DNA of 31,875 bases, taken from JASFHF01 sp050123375 (GTDB lineage Bacteria > Pseudomonadota > Gammaproteobacteria > UBA12402). Under the pieces are notes generated by a model. The model saw only the letters and a program-made list of their open reading frames with translations, was not told the origin of the DNA and searched no databases. The stretch is taken from contig JASFHF010000023.1 in the NCBI GenBank assembly GCA_050123375.1, positions 1 to 31,875 on the forward strand, in the 5' to 3' direction. Below are positions 22,764-31,875 of the stretch, piece by piece (the first letter of the stretch is position 1; each line of letters opens with the position of its first letter). The position numbers were made by a program, and so were the translations under genes.

Positions 22764-25700
22764 ATGTTAATTATTTGTGAGTTTTGTGTTATGAGTTATA
22801 AAAAGGACAACGGAGGTAAAAATAAAAATCTACCTGACGGTATTTTGAGTTTACCAAATAATAAAGAAAAGAAAAAGGTTCCTGATAAAAAAACATGGAA
22901 AGCATTGCAAGAATTTCAAAATTTAGTTAAAAGTTTGAAAAGTAAATGTATTAAATCTTGCCAATACGGCCACGAGTTTTTTAATTTTACAAACAAACAA
23001 AATAAAAAAATTGTTCCCGTATCTCCTGTATTTATTGATTATCGAAAGTTTTGGGATGCATTGTGCAAGCAAAATAATAAGAAAATCCTTAAAAACAAAA
23101 GGGAAATTATTTTACGTGCTGCTGAACAATATTGTTTGGTGCAGCAGCGCAATAAACATGATTTTAAACCGCTTAAAGGATTAATTGATGTGTTATTTCA
23201 AAATGGTTTATCATTGTATTTGAATGGCAAAATTGTTCGAAAAAAAGTTATTTCAAATATTGGGGAAAAATTATATAAATGCTTATCCCTATATGCAAAA
23301 GAATTGTATTGTTTTCCCCCGTATTCAAAATATCTAGTGATAATTGATCAAAAAATAATGAGATGTGGGAAAACTTTTTCCAAATCTTTAAATGTTGATC
23401 ACAAAGATGAAATTTTAAATTATTTAAAGACTGATATTAAAACATTAATTTCTCATGAGGAGTTTGCGCTGGCCTATGATTTATATAACATGGTTTATCT
23501 TTTTTGCACCGATTCAGGATATATAGACAATTTAGTGAGGTCTGAACTTAAATTAAAATTGGTTCGGTTGAATTTATTTCAAAGTGTAGGTCATATGAAA
23601 TTTAAGCAAAACATGAAATCTAAGCAAATGATTATGTATCAGCTCGATGAAAATTTTTTTATTATGTCTTTGAACAATTTAATCTCGGCTTGCAAAGAGA
23701 TTTTGTTGTATGGTGATGGATGTTTAAGAAATAAGACGAAGTCGAATTGGGGTAATGATTGGGAATATATTTTTAAAAATATTATTAAGTTGTCAACAGT
23801 GTGTGCGTATTTGTTTGCTCATTTGCGCGTTAAAAACCAGAGTGATGCAGTAAATCGATTTGGCAAGTTACTGTTTGTTCTAAGTAAGTTAATGGAACAT
23901 GAGTTTTTTATAAATTATAAAGTAGAATGTGAGGAGAAATATTCCATAATAAAAAAATTATATCATATACGTATGGGTTCAATTACATATAATGCCGAGA
24001 CCAAATACAAAGGGTTAGTTGTTTGTATAAAATCGTTGCCTTTGTTTCTAGGTTGTAACGAAGACAATTGGGATATTATAGAAGAAAATCAGACTAATAA
24101 AAATAATTTAAGTTTTTCTGGCCAAGAGGAAAAAATTCTCTCGGATTGGTTTAAATCGAAAGAAGTTAAAGGTTTTGTAGATTATTTTGCAAGGGAAGCG
24201 GTACATTTTTGTATGAAGAAGCGGTTTGACAGCAACTTTCTAGATACCACAAGTCTTGATGAACTTTCTCTATTATTCAAAATCGTTTGTAAATATTATA
24301 ATTTTCCTAGATTAAAGAAGGATAAAATTCTTACGTCGTTATCCAAAAGAAAAAAATTAAATAATTTATCAGATACAAAAATTAAATCTTTATATTTGTA
24401 TCGTGAAAAAAATCAAGATATTGATGTATTAAATCGTAGAGAGCTAGAATTAGCCAGCCCGGTTAAGATGCGTAATAAAAAATTACCCGGAAGTTCTAAT
24501 CAACTGCCGTTTGAGGAATTATTTAATTTTGGCAAGTCTAGAGAGTATGCTGCCCAACTTTTAAATCGTGAGATTAATAATCGCATGAAAATATTGGATA
24601 AGAATCAGCTAAAAACAATTAAAGAAATTGGCCATGTTTTTATATCATACAATAATTTTTGGTCAGGGTTACGTTTGCATCATAACATAGCATTAGAGGT
24701 TGACAAAGTTATTGGCGTAATTAACTATAAGCATAGTAACGATTCTAATATGTTGCTTAAAAGTGCGTATTATCTGGAGTTCGAACATCAAATACGTGTT
24801 ATTTTTTTTAAAAAAGTCAGCGAAATTATTTTCGCAAAATATGAATATTTATATGATTTTATTCTCAGTAAGGTATTTCAGGTAGATGCATTTGAGGAAG
24901 TAGTAGACGGTTCTTGTTTAATTAGCAGACTTAGAGCATTAAATAGAGAAGAAGTTTTTAAACAGTTTCAAAGCATAGAGAAGGAAATTTTCCACAGTAA
25001 AACAAAAGATGCCATTTCCCAGGTTATTGCATTGTGGCAAATTTTTCATCTATTTTGCACTGATAATAAGCCTAATGATAGGCCAGATAATGACCATTCA
25101 TTTAATAAGCCTAATGATAGGCCAGATAATGACCATTCATTACGCGTTAAAGCTTTAACCAAAATAGCCAGTCTACAAATAAATGAAGAATTAAATTTAT
25201 GTTGCGAAATGCAGAAAAAAAACAGCAAAAAAAAGATAAAAAAGAAATATATTTTGAATCCCAAGGAGAGTGGTGTCTTAGCTTTAATCGAAGCGTGTGG
25301 AGCTGCGCAAATTTACGATAAAAAACAAATTGACAATACAAACAGGGTTTTTAAACAAATTATAATTTTAAGTTATTCGCTGCAGCAATGTAACTTTGGA
25401 TTTAATTTGCAAACATTATATGAAAATGCAAAGAAAATATGCAAGCTTCAAACAAAGGTTTGTGAAGAAAATTTGGATTTAAAATCTGTTTTTACACAAA
25501 ATGATCTTAGACAAAAAGTAAAATTTCTTATCTTCTGTTTTCAAGATGAGTCGGAATTATTAGATATGCTGCATACATATCAATTTCCAGGTTGTCAATT
25601 TGCGCAATTATTTTTGAAATATACCATAGATGTTTGTGTAGAATATTTTTGTAAACTGGATACGCAATCATTTTTAAAATATACTATGGGTCGTTATGTA

Positions 25701-28700
25701 GAATATTTTTGTGGAGCAGATAAAAAAAAGTTTTCGTCGGATGAACAAATTTATTTTGAAGCTTTAAGGATATTTAATGTAGCGGTGAGTTTATACTGCG
25801 GCAAAGATATTGGTAAGAATAAAGATAATTTACGTATAGCACAAGATGCGGTTGAAAAAGTTAAGGAAAATTTGCAAAAAAGAATTAATGGTTTAATTGA
25901 AAAAATCTGTAATGATTTTAATACTAAACTAGAAGAAGTATTGGAAAAATTGAAAAAACCAGGCAGACGGAAAATAACATGGGAATATGTGTGCGGTAGA
26001 TTGAAGGATGTATGGGAGGGCGTATGGGATGGTGTGATTAAAAATAATTGTGAAAATTATTTTCCGGATGACGATGCGCAATTTAGCAGTGTTATCAGAG
26101 AAATTGGAAAAGCTATAGGTATACCTGAAAAAAATAAGAAACAACTTATTGATATCATCAAAGAAATTAAAAAACATACAGATATACTAGAAGAAAAATC
26201 ATTAACCACAGAACAGTTAACTAATTCTATCAAAAAAATTAAAGAAACTGTAGGGATACCAGAAGAGCAAAAACCATTGACCATGGAACAAAAGAAAAAA
26301 ATCATAACAGAAATCCAACAGAAATTTTGCCAACAATATGAGCCAAAGAATAAGCAACAGTTTGATAAGAATAGGCGCAAAAGTTTTTTGCGTCGCAATC
26401 AGAAGAGATGCAAAATTATTAAGCGACAAAATATACGAACGTTTTTTAAACCATACATAAAGGAACGTTTAAACAGATGTAATCCTTTTGGGCCTATTTA
26501 TCATTATGTTTTTTGTTTTGTGATTAGCCGCAAAGCTAATAGTGCAGAGTTTGGAGAGTCTTTTCGTAAAATTATACTGAATAGTGACCAGTCAGAATTT
26601 TCCCGTATTCCAACGGAAAAACATACAAAAGATGAATGTAAAAAGATATTAAGAGCACGATTTATAGTTGAAGAATGGACGTTGCACCATTTCTTGGCAT
26701 CATTTAGTAATCATTTATTTTTGGTTGGAAAGCTTCTTCCTAATTGTAGCTTTCTTGGCGTAATATATCATATACTGTCTTTGTCGATTCTATCATTTCC
26801 ATTTGGCGGTACCACCTTGAAAGGTGAGAATAAGCATCCGTGTAAAAATGGTATACTTTTGTGTGATTTATGGGAAGAATATACTTCGAAAAAATATTCT
26901 TTAATCAAAAGTAATAAGAAGCAAACAAAAGATTATATTAACACAATTCTTAATAATACGTATAAGATTCAAGATTACAATGCTTATAATATACAAAAAC
27001 AAGTAGAAGATATAGTTAAGATGTTACAAGACGTTGGAATCGTATATTTTAAAGTTTCTTATCACCCTCTGTTTGAAATTTTGTCGATGTTCGCGGAAAA
27101 TAATTGCCAACATTTTTCATATTCTAAAGTAATCGAGTTGCTTTTGTTACGAAGTTTTTCGCCTCATCAGTCAAAAACTATCGGGAAGATAGATCTTGAT
27201 ATTGAAAAACACAACAAGAATGATAATTATTATCGTCTTTTGTATAAATTTATTAGAACAAGAATATATGAAGACGGAACTTTACAGTATTTAGAACAGT
27301 TGTTAAGAACAAAAAGGCATCATAATATTGCTAATGCTTTGAAAAAATTTGCAGATGTTAAAACAATGATTGATACAATGGTGGGAGTTTATAACGGTTT
27401 TCTTTTTTCATTTTGGAAAGAAAACAGGAGTGATCGTCTAGGACCAATATCTTATTGGAAAGCAAACAGGAGTGATCGTCCAGGATCAATATCTTGTCGT
27501 GTTGCTGATTTTCTTTATCCGCCAAAAATGGTACAAGCATATGTTAAGGGTTACAAGAACGTATTATATTATATTTGCGAAGAGATTATAACGCAGGCCA
27601 GTGTGAGGACAGAGATGCCGATAAAATTTTTACACCAACTGGTAGCAGGGGTTTGTACCATCATTGAGCATGAAAACTTTATGGGGATGTATTTGAATAG
27701 AGAATCGCATAAAGTGGTTGATGAATTTTTTAGGTGTAAAATACAGAGCTTTTCACGCAATGCATATAAAAAGATCAACCTTCAATCACGCAAGCAAAAA
27801 TCCGACTCGTGTAGGATTATTGAAGAATTAAAACAGTTTCCGGAAAATTCGATAAAACTTAGTGAGCATAGTAGAAATGATTATTTGGTTAATATGCAAA
27901 TGTTGTTTTTAAGATTTGACAAATATGCGTGTGCGCGTATGCTGCGTATTTTTATCGATCTAATCGCAATGTGTTTGCGCAAGTTGTATCTTGAAATTGC
28001 TTTGAAAAAACTTAATGGAGCTAAATATAAGATAAATTTTCATGGCGGTATTCCGTTATTAAAACAGTACGATTTTTCAATTATTAACGATCAGGATGAA
28101 TTTATAAAGTATTTTAAAAACGAAGTAAATTCGCACATAGAAGAGGTAAAGATTTTGCTTCAAGAGCATAAGAATCAGGGGATTGTTGGTATGTTGAAGA
28201 GAATAAACGAGTGTTTGGATTGTTTTGAGCAGCAGTGGTTTTGGTATGAGGCTGAAAAAATTTTTCGTGATTATCAAAGCGACAAAAATAATAAAGAAAA
28301 ATTTTATAAATGTATATTTTGCATAGTGACTTTTTTGCAAGATGAAAGACTCAAAGGGTTTCCAAAAAAATCAACCCATGGCAAGAGTACAGATATTTTT
28401 AAAGAAGGTGTTAAACGTATAGATTCATTATTATCAAAACAAAAACTTGAGAATTTAAAGCCATATTTACGTTTTATTCTTAACGAAAAACCGCTAAAAG
28501 CAATAGAGTGCAATGTGTACAAAGAAGACGAATTTGCAGCCTGGTTTGATTATTATGAAGAAATGTCTGCTGAATGTAAAGGCACGCTTGCTTTGCTTGT
28601 ATATCAGAGTTTCTTTAAGGTGTTTTTGCTTAGTATTATGGATCCGCGATTTAAAAAATTTCACCAACAATTATTTAAAATATATAATTCACTATCAGAA

Positions 28701-30188
28701 AAATTAAATTTACCAGTAATTGAAGAACCTAAAGAGTTTTCAATGGTGCGAGCAAAAAGCATTGGGTTACTGAAGAGCATACTGGTAATTTGCAGATGTC
28801 GTCAAAAGCAGCCATGTTATCAAATAGTGTATCGTGAGTGTTCGGGATTTGCAAAAGAGCAAAAGTTGCTGGAAAAAATAAAGCATAAAGTATCAGAGAA
28901 AGATTGGTCGCAAGCTAATGCATGGAGAATTATTTATGCTAGCAAAAAATGTGAAATACGGGATGGTTCGATATTATATAATCATTTATTAAATAGTTGT
29001 TCTGGTAGGGATAGTGCGAATTCTATTAAAGTATTTTTGTTAGACAGCTTTTTAAGTGAAAAAGTTTTACAAATGTTTGATTTTAATAATAATTTAATGA
29101 AGCAGGAAAAGAATGGTAAAAAGTTGAAACAAAAAGAATACATATCAAATTATTTAGATGAATATTTTAAATATTTGTATGATTTTAAAAAGGGTTTAAC
29201 TTTTAATCAGCTTAAGCCGATGCAATGGTATCAGCTAAAAACGTATATGGAGTACATTCGAGAAACGACAGGACATTGTAATCAACAGCATTTTTTCAAA
29301 AAAAAAGAAGTACAACAAAAAGATGACTTTGGGTATGAGGGAGTTGATATACCCGAAGAAAGTCATCTTTTATTAAAAATAAAAAATAAAAAAGAAAAAA
29401 CAACTGCAAAACGAGGGCGTAATGCTAAGCGGCCTGAGAATGAAAAGGGAAAGGGAAAGGGAAAGTTCGATCATGCTCGGTATAAATTGCGGTTACGCAT
29501 CAAGTGGCATCTTTATAAATGGTTTAATTTTGAAGCAGATAAGTTTTTTTCTAAAGACGAAAATAAAACAAAGATAAAAATAGAGGTGTTGCGGCGAGTC
29601 AATAAATTAGTCCCGGAGATTGCTAAGAAATTACCCCACAGGGCGTCAATTTCTGATGATGTAATTAAACGTATAGTGATTAAAAAAGTAATTGCGGAAT
29701 ATGTGCAGGAAGACAAGAATAAATTTATCGCAATTAAACGTTATTATGCGATTTTTAAGTCATTTGGTGCTGGTAATGATGAAATGTGTGTAAAGTCAAA
29801 GGAACGAATAAAATTTTTGTTAGTTGGGATAATAGATAGAAAACAAGTTGATGAAAAGATTAAATGCATTGCTGAGGAGCTATTTGGAAAAGATTTTCAT
29901 ATTGAAGAAATTGAAGAAAAAGCCTTTGAGGGAACGCATATAGAATTGTGTGTAGGTAGGTTTTCAAAAAAAGAGAAGAAAAAGCAGAGAGAAAAACGAA
30001 AGAGCCTTTCAAAAAAAATAGAGAGCAATTTGCCGAAAGACAGCAAGAAAGACACTGTGTGTATAAATGATATATCTAATGATATATCTAATGATAAATC
30101 TAATGATAAATCTAATGATAAATCTAATGATAAATCTAATGATAAATACGAAAGATTCAAGGACTTGAACGTCAACATTAACATTTAA
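22764..30188 (+). CDS. Giant hypothetical protein (about 2,470 residues) with internal duplication and tandem repeats
   Basis: One uninterrupted frame of 7.4 kb. ATG 22764 has no ribosome binding site; ATG 22791 (2,465 residues) is an alternative with a weak GTGAG upstream. The protein is rich in Lys, Asn, Phe, Tyr and Cys, appears almost all helical, has no signal peptide, and has one strongly hydrophobic stretch near residue 1316. I recognise no domain. Residues about 85-525 and 620-1020 look like diverged copies: 'VFIDYRKFW' (89) and 'VFISYNNFW' (625), 'LFCTD' at 246 and 763, 'ISAC' (307) and 'IEAC' (842), 'IFKNIIKLS' and 'VFKQIIILS'. Tandem repeats occur at residues 768-793, 950-989, 1551-1578 and 2436-2459. 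The tail is highly charged. A secreted effector or intracellular scaffold is conceivable, but unproven. Confidence 0.8.
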   Translation: MLIICEFCVMSYKKDNGGKNKNLPDGILSLPNNKEKKKVPDKKTWKALQEFQNLVKSLKSKCIKSCQYGHEFFNFTNKQNKKIVPVSPVFIDYRKFWDALCKQNNKKILKNKREIILRAAEQYCLVQQRNKHDFKPLKGLIDVLFQNGLSLYLNGKIVRKKVISNIGEKLYKCLSLYAKELYCFPPYSKYLVIIDQKIMRCGKTFSKSLNVDHKDEILNYLKTDIKTLISHEEFALAYDLYNMVYLFCTDSGYIDNLVRSELKLKLVRLNLFQSVGHMKFKQNMKSKQMIMYQLDENFFIMSLNNLISACKEILLYGDGCLRNKTKSNWGNDWEYIFKNIIKLSTVCAYLFAHLRVKNQSDAVNRFGKLLFVLSKLMEHEFFINYKVECEEKYSIIKKLYHIRMGSITYNAETKYKGLVVCIKSLPLFLGCNEDNWDIIEENQTNKNNLSFSGQEEKILSDWFKSKEVKGFVDYFAREAVHFCMKKRFDSNFLDTTSLDELSLLFKIVCKYYNFPRLKKDKILTSLSKRKKLNNLSDTKIKSLYLYREKNQDIDVLNRRELELASPVKMRNKKLPGSSNQLPFEELFNFGKSREYAAQLLNREINNRMKILDKNQLKTIKEIGHVFISYNNFWSGLRLHHNIALEVDKVIGVINYKHSNDSNMLLKSAYYLEFEHQIRVIFFKKVSEIIFAKYEYLYDFILSKVFQVDAFEEVVDGSCLISRLRALNREEVFKQFQSIEKEIFHSKTKDAISQVIALWQIFHLFCTDNKPNDRPDNDHSFNKPNDRPDNDHSLRVKALTKIASLQINEELNLCCEMQKKNSKKKIKKKYILNPKESGVLALIEACGAAQIYDKKQIDNTNRVFKQIIILSYSLQQCNFGFNLQTLYENAKKICKLQTKVCEENLDLKSVFTQNDLRQKVKFLIFCFQDESELLDMLHTYQFPGCQFAQLFLKYTIDVCVEYFCKLDTQSFLKYTMGRYVEYFCGADKKKFSSDEQIYFEALRIFNVAVSLYCGKDIGKNKDNLRIAQDAVEKVKENLQKRINGLIEKICNDFNTKLEEVLEKLKKPGRRKITWEYVCGRLKDVWEGVWDGVIKNNCENYFPDDDAQFSSVIREIGKAIGIPEKNKKQLIDIIKEIKKHTDILEEKSLTTEQLTNSIKKIKETVGIPEEQKPLTMEQKKKIITEIQQKFCQQYEPKNKQQFDKNRRKSFLRRNQKRCKIIKRQNIRTFFKPYIKERLNRCNPFGPIYHYVFCFVISRKANSAEFGESFRKIILNSDQSEFSRIPTEKHTKDECKKILRARFIVEEWTLHHFLASFSNHLFLVGKLLPNCSFLGVIYHILSLSILSFPFGGTTLKGENKHPCKNGILLCDLWEEYTSKKYSLIKSNKKQTKDYINTILNNTYKIQDYNAYNIQKQVEDIVKMLQDVGIVYFKVSYHPLFEILSMFAENNCQHFSYSKVIELLLLRSFSPHQSKTIGKIDLDIEKHNKNDNYYRLLYKFIRTRIYEDGTLQYLEQLLRTKRHHNIANALKKFADVKTMIDTMVGVYNGFLFSFWKENRSDRLGPISYWKANRSDRPGSISCRVADFLYPPKMVQAYVKGYKNVLYYICEEIITQASVRTEMPIKFLHQLVAGVCTIIEHENFMGMYLNRESHKVVDEFFRCKIQSFSRNAYKKINLQSRKQKSDSCRIIEELKQFPENSIKLSEHSRNDYLVNMQMLFLRFDKYACARMLRIFIDLIAMCLRKLYLEIALKKLNGAKYKINFHGGIPLLKQYDFSIINDQDEFIKYFKNEVNSHIEEVKILLQEHKNQGIVGMLKRINECLDCFEQQWFWYEAEKIFRDYQSDKNNKEKFYKCIFCIVTFLQDERLKGFPKKSTHGKSTDIFKEGVKRIDSLLSKQKLENLKPYLRFILNEKPLKAIECNVYKEDEFAAWFDYYEEMSAECKGTLALLVYQSFFKVFLLSIMDPRFKKFHQQLFKIYNSLSEKLNLPVIEEPKEFSMVRAKSIGLLKSILVICRCRQKQPCYQIVYRECSGFAKEQKLLEKIKHKVSEKDWSQANAWRIIYASKKCEIRDGSILYNHLLNSCSGRDSANSIKVFLLDSFLSEKVLQMFDFNNNLMKQEKNGKKLKQKEYISNYLDEYFKYLYDFKKGLTFNQLKPMQWYQLKTYMEYIRETTGHCNQQHFFKKKEVQQKDDFGYEGVDIPEESHLLLKIKNKKEKTTAKRGRNAKRPENEKGKGKGKFDHARYKLRLRIKWHLYKWFNFEADKFFSKDENKTKIKIEVLRRVNKLVPEIAKKLPHRASISDDVIKRIVIKKVIAEYVQEDKNKFIAIKRYYAIFKSFGAGNDEMCVKSKERIKFLLVGIIDRKQVDEKIKCIAEELFGKDFHIEEIEEKAFEGTHIELCVGRFSKKEKKKQREKRKSLSKKIESNLPKDSKKDTVCINDISNDISNDKSNDKSNDKSNDKSNDKYERFKDLNVNINI
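25065..25142. repeat. Two tandem 39-bp units in the giant gene
   Basis: Units 25065-25103 and 25104-25142 differ only at the last base. Each encodes 13 residues, 'NKPNDRPDNDHS' plus Phe or Leu. The insert lies directly after the second 'LFCTD' motif and is absent from the first copy of the duplicated module. Confidence 0.95.
25611..25730. repeat. Two tandem 60-bp units in the giant gene
   Basis: Units 25611-25670 and 25671-25730 encode 'FLKYTIDVCVEYFCKLDTQS' and 'FLKYTMGRYVEYFCGADKKK'. They have diverged more than the 39- and 42-bp repeats, so this duplication is older. Confidence 0.85.
27414..27497. repeat. Two tandem 42-bp units in the giant gene
   Basis: Units 27414-27455 and 27456-27497 encode 'WKENRSDRLGPISY' and 'WKANRSDRPGSISC' and differ at a few bases only. 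Confidence 0.92.
30069..30149. repeat. 12-bp tandem repeat near the 3' end of the giant gene
   Basis: Six units of GATAWATCTAAT (two with T, four with A at the variable base) and a partial seventh run from 30069 to 30149. They encode (DISN)2(DKSN)4. The unit is a multiple of three, so copy number can change without a frameshift. Confidence 0.95.
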
Positions 30189-30610
30189 AGGGTGTACTTC
30201 GCTGCGCGTAATACAGGAAAAATTAATCACCACATTAGAATAAAAATTGTATTTTTTTTGATCTTTAAGAAGACTTTAAGATTTGTACTTTATACTGGCT
30301 TTGATTAATATACGAATTTCACGCTTTCGCAACATCCACCTTCCTTTTTTCATGGAGTTACATAATCCTTATCCATAACTCACGTTAAATAATCTAACCA
30401 GTTGTTGAGCGAGGTTAATAATGTGATTTGACTTGCTTTTTTTTGGTTGAAAACTTATCATACGCGAATTCAGAAAGTTTTTTTCTTAGCAGGAGATAAA
30501 GGGGGTTGGCTTAGAAATAACTAAGCTAAGCATGTGTAATTTATAAAATTGCCATATTTCGGATTATTGTTGGGCTATTCAATAATAGTCATTTATACGG
30601 GGATTGTATT
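30189..30610. other. 422-bp intergenic region with a candidate promoter and leader
   Basis: No gene is visible. The first half is AT-rich and unremarkable. A candidate promoter for the outer membrane protein has -35 TTGCTT (30433-30438), a 17-bp spacer and -10 TATCAT (30456-30461), which would give a leader of about 140 bases. The leader holds two small hairpins: GCTTAG/CTAAGC (30509-30526) and ATTATTG/CAATAAT (30563-30586). Confidence 0.45.
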
Positions 30611-31678
30611 ATGTTTAAGAAGAGTATTTTGGTTGCAGCAGCTAGTGCTGCTTTTATTGGGATATCGGGGGTATGTTCTGCTGCATCTTTTACCGGGTGG
30701 GATCAGGCGGTTATGCCTCCTTCAGCCAGACAGCATGCGGATTATAGATATCCTTATATTCGAATTGGAGCCGGCGCGTATGATTTTAATAATGAGAAAT
30801 TTGAAGTAGGTACTGTTGGCAATACTACCGCGCCTTTGGCAAAAATAGATAGTTCAAAAGTCACGCCGTTTTATAATTTAGCTGTAGGTTATGCTTTTTA
30901 TAATCCGCGTGAAAATATAGTTACCAAAATTTTTGGTCATGATAATGCGGTAGAGCTGCAGTTAGATTATTTTAATTTCACCCGAAAAACGAGCAACAGC
31001 AATTTGGGGACTGGAAGAATTTGGTACATAGATGGTAGTGGAGTGGTTATTCCTTTTGCTGAACCATTGCAGAATTTTCAACTAAATGCCAAGCATAGAT
31101 ATATCAATGCAGGGTTGTATTATCGTGGCGGCTGGATTACCAGTAATCCTAAAATTACTTTTATGCCGCGGGCCGGCGCTGTAATTACTAATTTAAATGA
31201 AAAATATGATTATACAGTGCAGTATATGGCAGGTGGTACATCTTTTAGGACTGATAAAGAAGAATATAAAGCTGATACTTATTATTATGGACTCGCCGGC
31301 GGCGGCAGACTGCAATATAGCGTGCAGCCGCAATTTGCAGTATTTGGTGATCTGGAAGCACAATTGCTATATGTAAGCTCAAAATTAAACGCTGATCAAA
31401 ATATTGCTATTGAAGCGACACCTTCTGCAGCTGTGACACCGATTCAGAATAAACATTCTCAGGTTACCTATCGGGCAATCTTGGCTGTTGGAGCGCAATA
31501 TAAAATTAACCGCAAAATTACCAGCCCAAGTATTGAAGCTAAAATTGGTGTAGACCGTTGGGGTTATGATCCAAGAGTAGTACCGTCCAATAATGCAAAC
31601 AGCGGACCGGTACATTTAGCGAGCGATCAAAGGGTTAATTATTTTGCTAATATAGGAGTAACAGTTCCAATCGGATAA
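30611..31678 (+). CDS. Outer membrane beta-barrel protein, probably porin-like
   Basis: The 355-residue precursor has a clear Sec signal peptide (cleavage near 'VCSA-ASF', residue 24). The mature chain alternates short amphipathic segments rich in Tyr, Gly and Phe with polar loops (for example 'YPYIRIGAGAYDF', 'HRYINAGLYYRGGW', 'DTYYYGLAGGGRLQYSV', 'VTYRAILAVGAQYKI'), the look of a 10-14-strand barrel. The closing strand is 'RVNYFANIGVTVPIG' and lacks the common terminal Phe. It recalls the Legionella major outer membrane protein (Lpg1974-like) group, but that is a pattern impression. GGGGA at 30599-30603 precedes ATG 30611. Confidence 0.75.
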   Translation: MFKKSILVAAASAAFIGISGVCSAASFTGWDQAVMPPSARQHADYRYPYIRIGAGAYDFNNEKFEVGTVGNTTAPLAKIDSSKVTPFYNLAVGYAFYNPRENIVTKIFGHDNAVELQLDYFNFTRKTSNSNLGTGRIWYIDGSGVVIPFAEPLQNFQLNAKHRYINAGLYYRGGWITSNPKITFMPRAGAVITNLNEKYDYTVQYMAGGTSFRTDKEEYKADTYYYGLAGGGRLQYSVQPQFAVFGDLEAQLLYVSSKLNADQNIAIEATPSAAVTPIQNKHSQVTYRAILAVGAQYKINRKITSPSIEAKIGVDRWGYDPRVVPSNNANSGPVHLASDQRVNYFANIGVTVPIG

Positions 31679-31752
31679 TAATTAAAACATCAAAAAACAC
31701 GGATAGTTTTGTGTGATAACAGTTAATTAAAATAACAGGAGAAAAAAGCATG

Positions 31753-31875
31753 GTGCGCCAAGAGGCGGATAAATATCAGTCGGTGAAAATCCGACCTACG
31801 TAAAGATTAGCCGTCAACGTAGAACCGAACTTTACACTGAAGGAGGTAACAAATTTGGTGAAGCTAAAGGGAGGG
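31753..31875 (+). mobile_element. 5' end of a group II intron (continues past the window)
   Basis: The sequence starts with GTGCGCC, matching the group II 5' splice consensus GUGYG. It continues with features of bacterial group II domain I: the stem AGTCGG...CCGACC (31778-31796), GTAAAG...CTTTAC pairing, and the 'GAAGGAGGTAAC' and 'GTGAAGCTAAAGGG' blocks. The intron-encoded reverse transcriptase would lie beyond 31875. The intron starts directly after AGCATG: ATG 31750-31752 has an AGGAG at 31737-31741, so the element appears to split a gene immediately after its start codon. Confidence 0.72.

Noticed and set aside
30069..30149. Tandem repeat as CRISPR-like array
   Set aside because: The units are 12 bp with no spacers and are fully in frame with the giant gene.
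29897..30233. Minus-strand frames of repeated Leu-Asp-Leu-Ser or Ile-Arg-Phe-Ile codons
   Set aside because: They are shadows of the 12-bp tandem repeat in the giant gene on the plus strand.
31753..31875. Cobalamin or FMN riboswitch because of GGTGAAAATCCGACC
   Set aside because: The other conserved blocks of these riboswitches are missing, while the GTGCG start and following blocks fit a group II intron 5' end.

Overview
The window is AT-rich chromosomal DNA from a gammaproteobacterium. It looks like a host-associated lineage of the Legionellales/Coxiellaceae type; this is an inference from gene content, not a database match. Clues are an nlpD-rpoS pair with ftsB nearby, a type A RNase P RNA, a mevalonate pathway (rare in Gammaproteobacteria, known from Coxiella and relatives), thiamine salvage genes without the de novo genes in view, two EamA exporters, many small palindromic repeats, a full-length IS, a group II intron end and a 7.4-kb gene for a giant protein I do not recognise.

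Layout. 1-3543 looks like the end of an integrated element: a partial unknown gene, an EamA transporter, an orphan hypothetical gene and an intact ISAs1-family element with a perfect 10-bp target duplication. It ends in a 43-bp tRNA-Phe 3' fragment, a typical attachment-site scar. 3553-5940 (minus strand) is a thiM-thiE-thiD salvage operon under a TPP riboswitch. 6064-10042 holds a small coiled-coil membrane protein, then (minus strand) an EamA transporter, a rhomboid protease and RNase R. 10232-12189 is a lipoprotein plus a BtuCD-type ABC importer. 12251-12640 is rnpB, whose P3 arm is a perfect 22-bp palindrome. 12663-13245 is a YefM/RelE-type toxin-antitoxin pair with a palindromic operator over its promoter.

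13304-19389 encodes the route from acetoacetyl-CoA to IPP/DMAPP: HMG-CoA reductase, HMG-CoA synthase, mevalonate kinase, a probable phosphomevalonate kinase, diphosphomevalonate decarboxylase and type I IPP isomerase; only the thiolase is not seen. ftsB, nlpD, thpR and rpoS follow. A family of roughly 50-70-bp hairpin elements sits between many of these genes, and two different palindromic repeats lie in frame inside the probable phosphomevalonate kinase gene.

22764-30188 is one uninterrupted reading frame for a lysine-rich, mostly helical protein of about 2,470 residues. It contains a divergent internal duplication of about 400 residues and several nearly exact in-frame tandem repeats. The window closes with a beta-barrel-like outer membrane protein and the 5' end of a group II intron that begins directly after an ATG with a good ribosome binding site, so it probably interrupts the next gene at its start codon.
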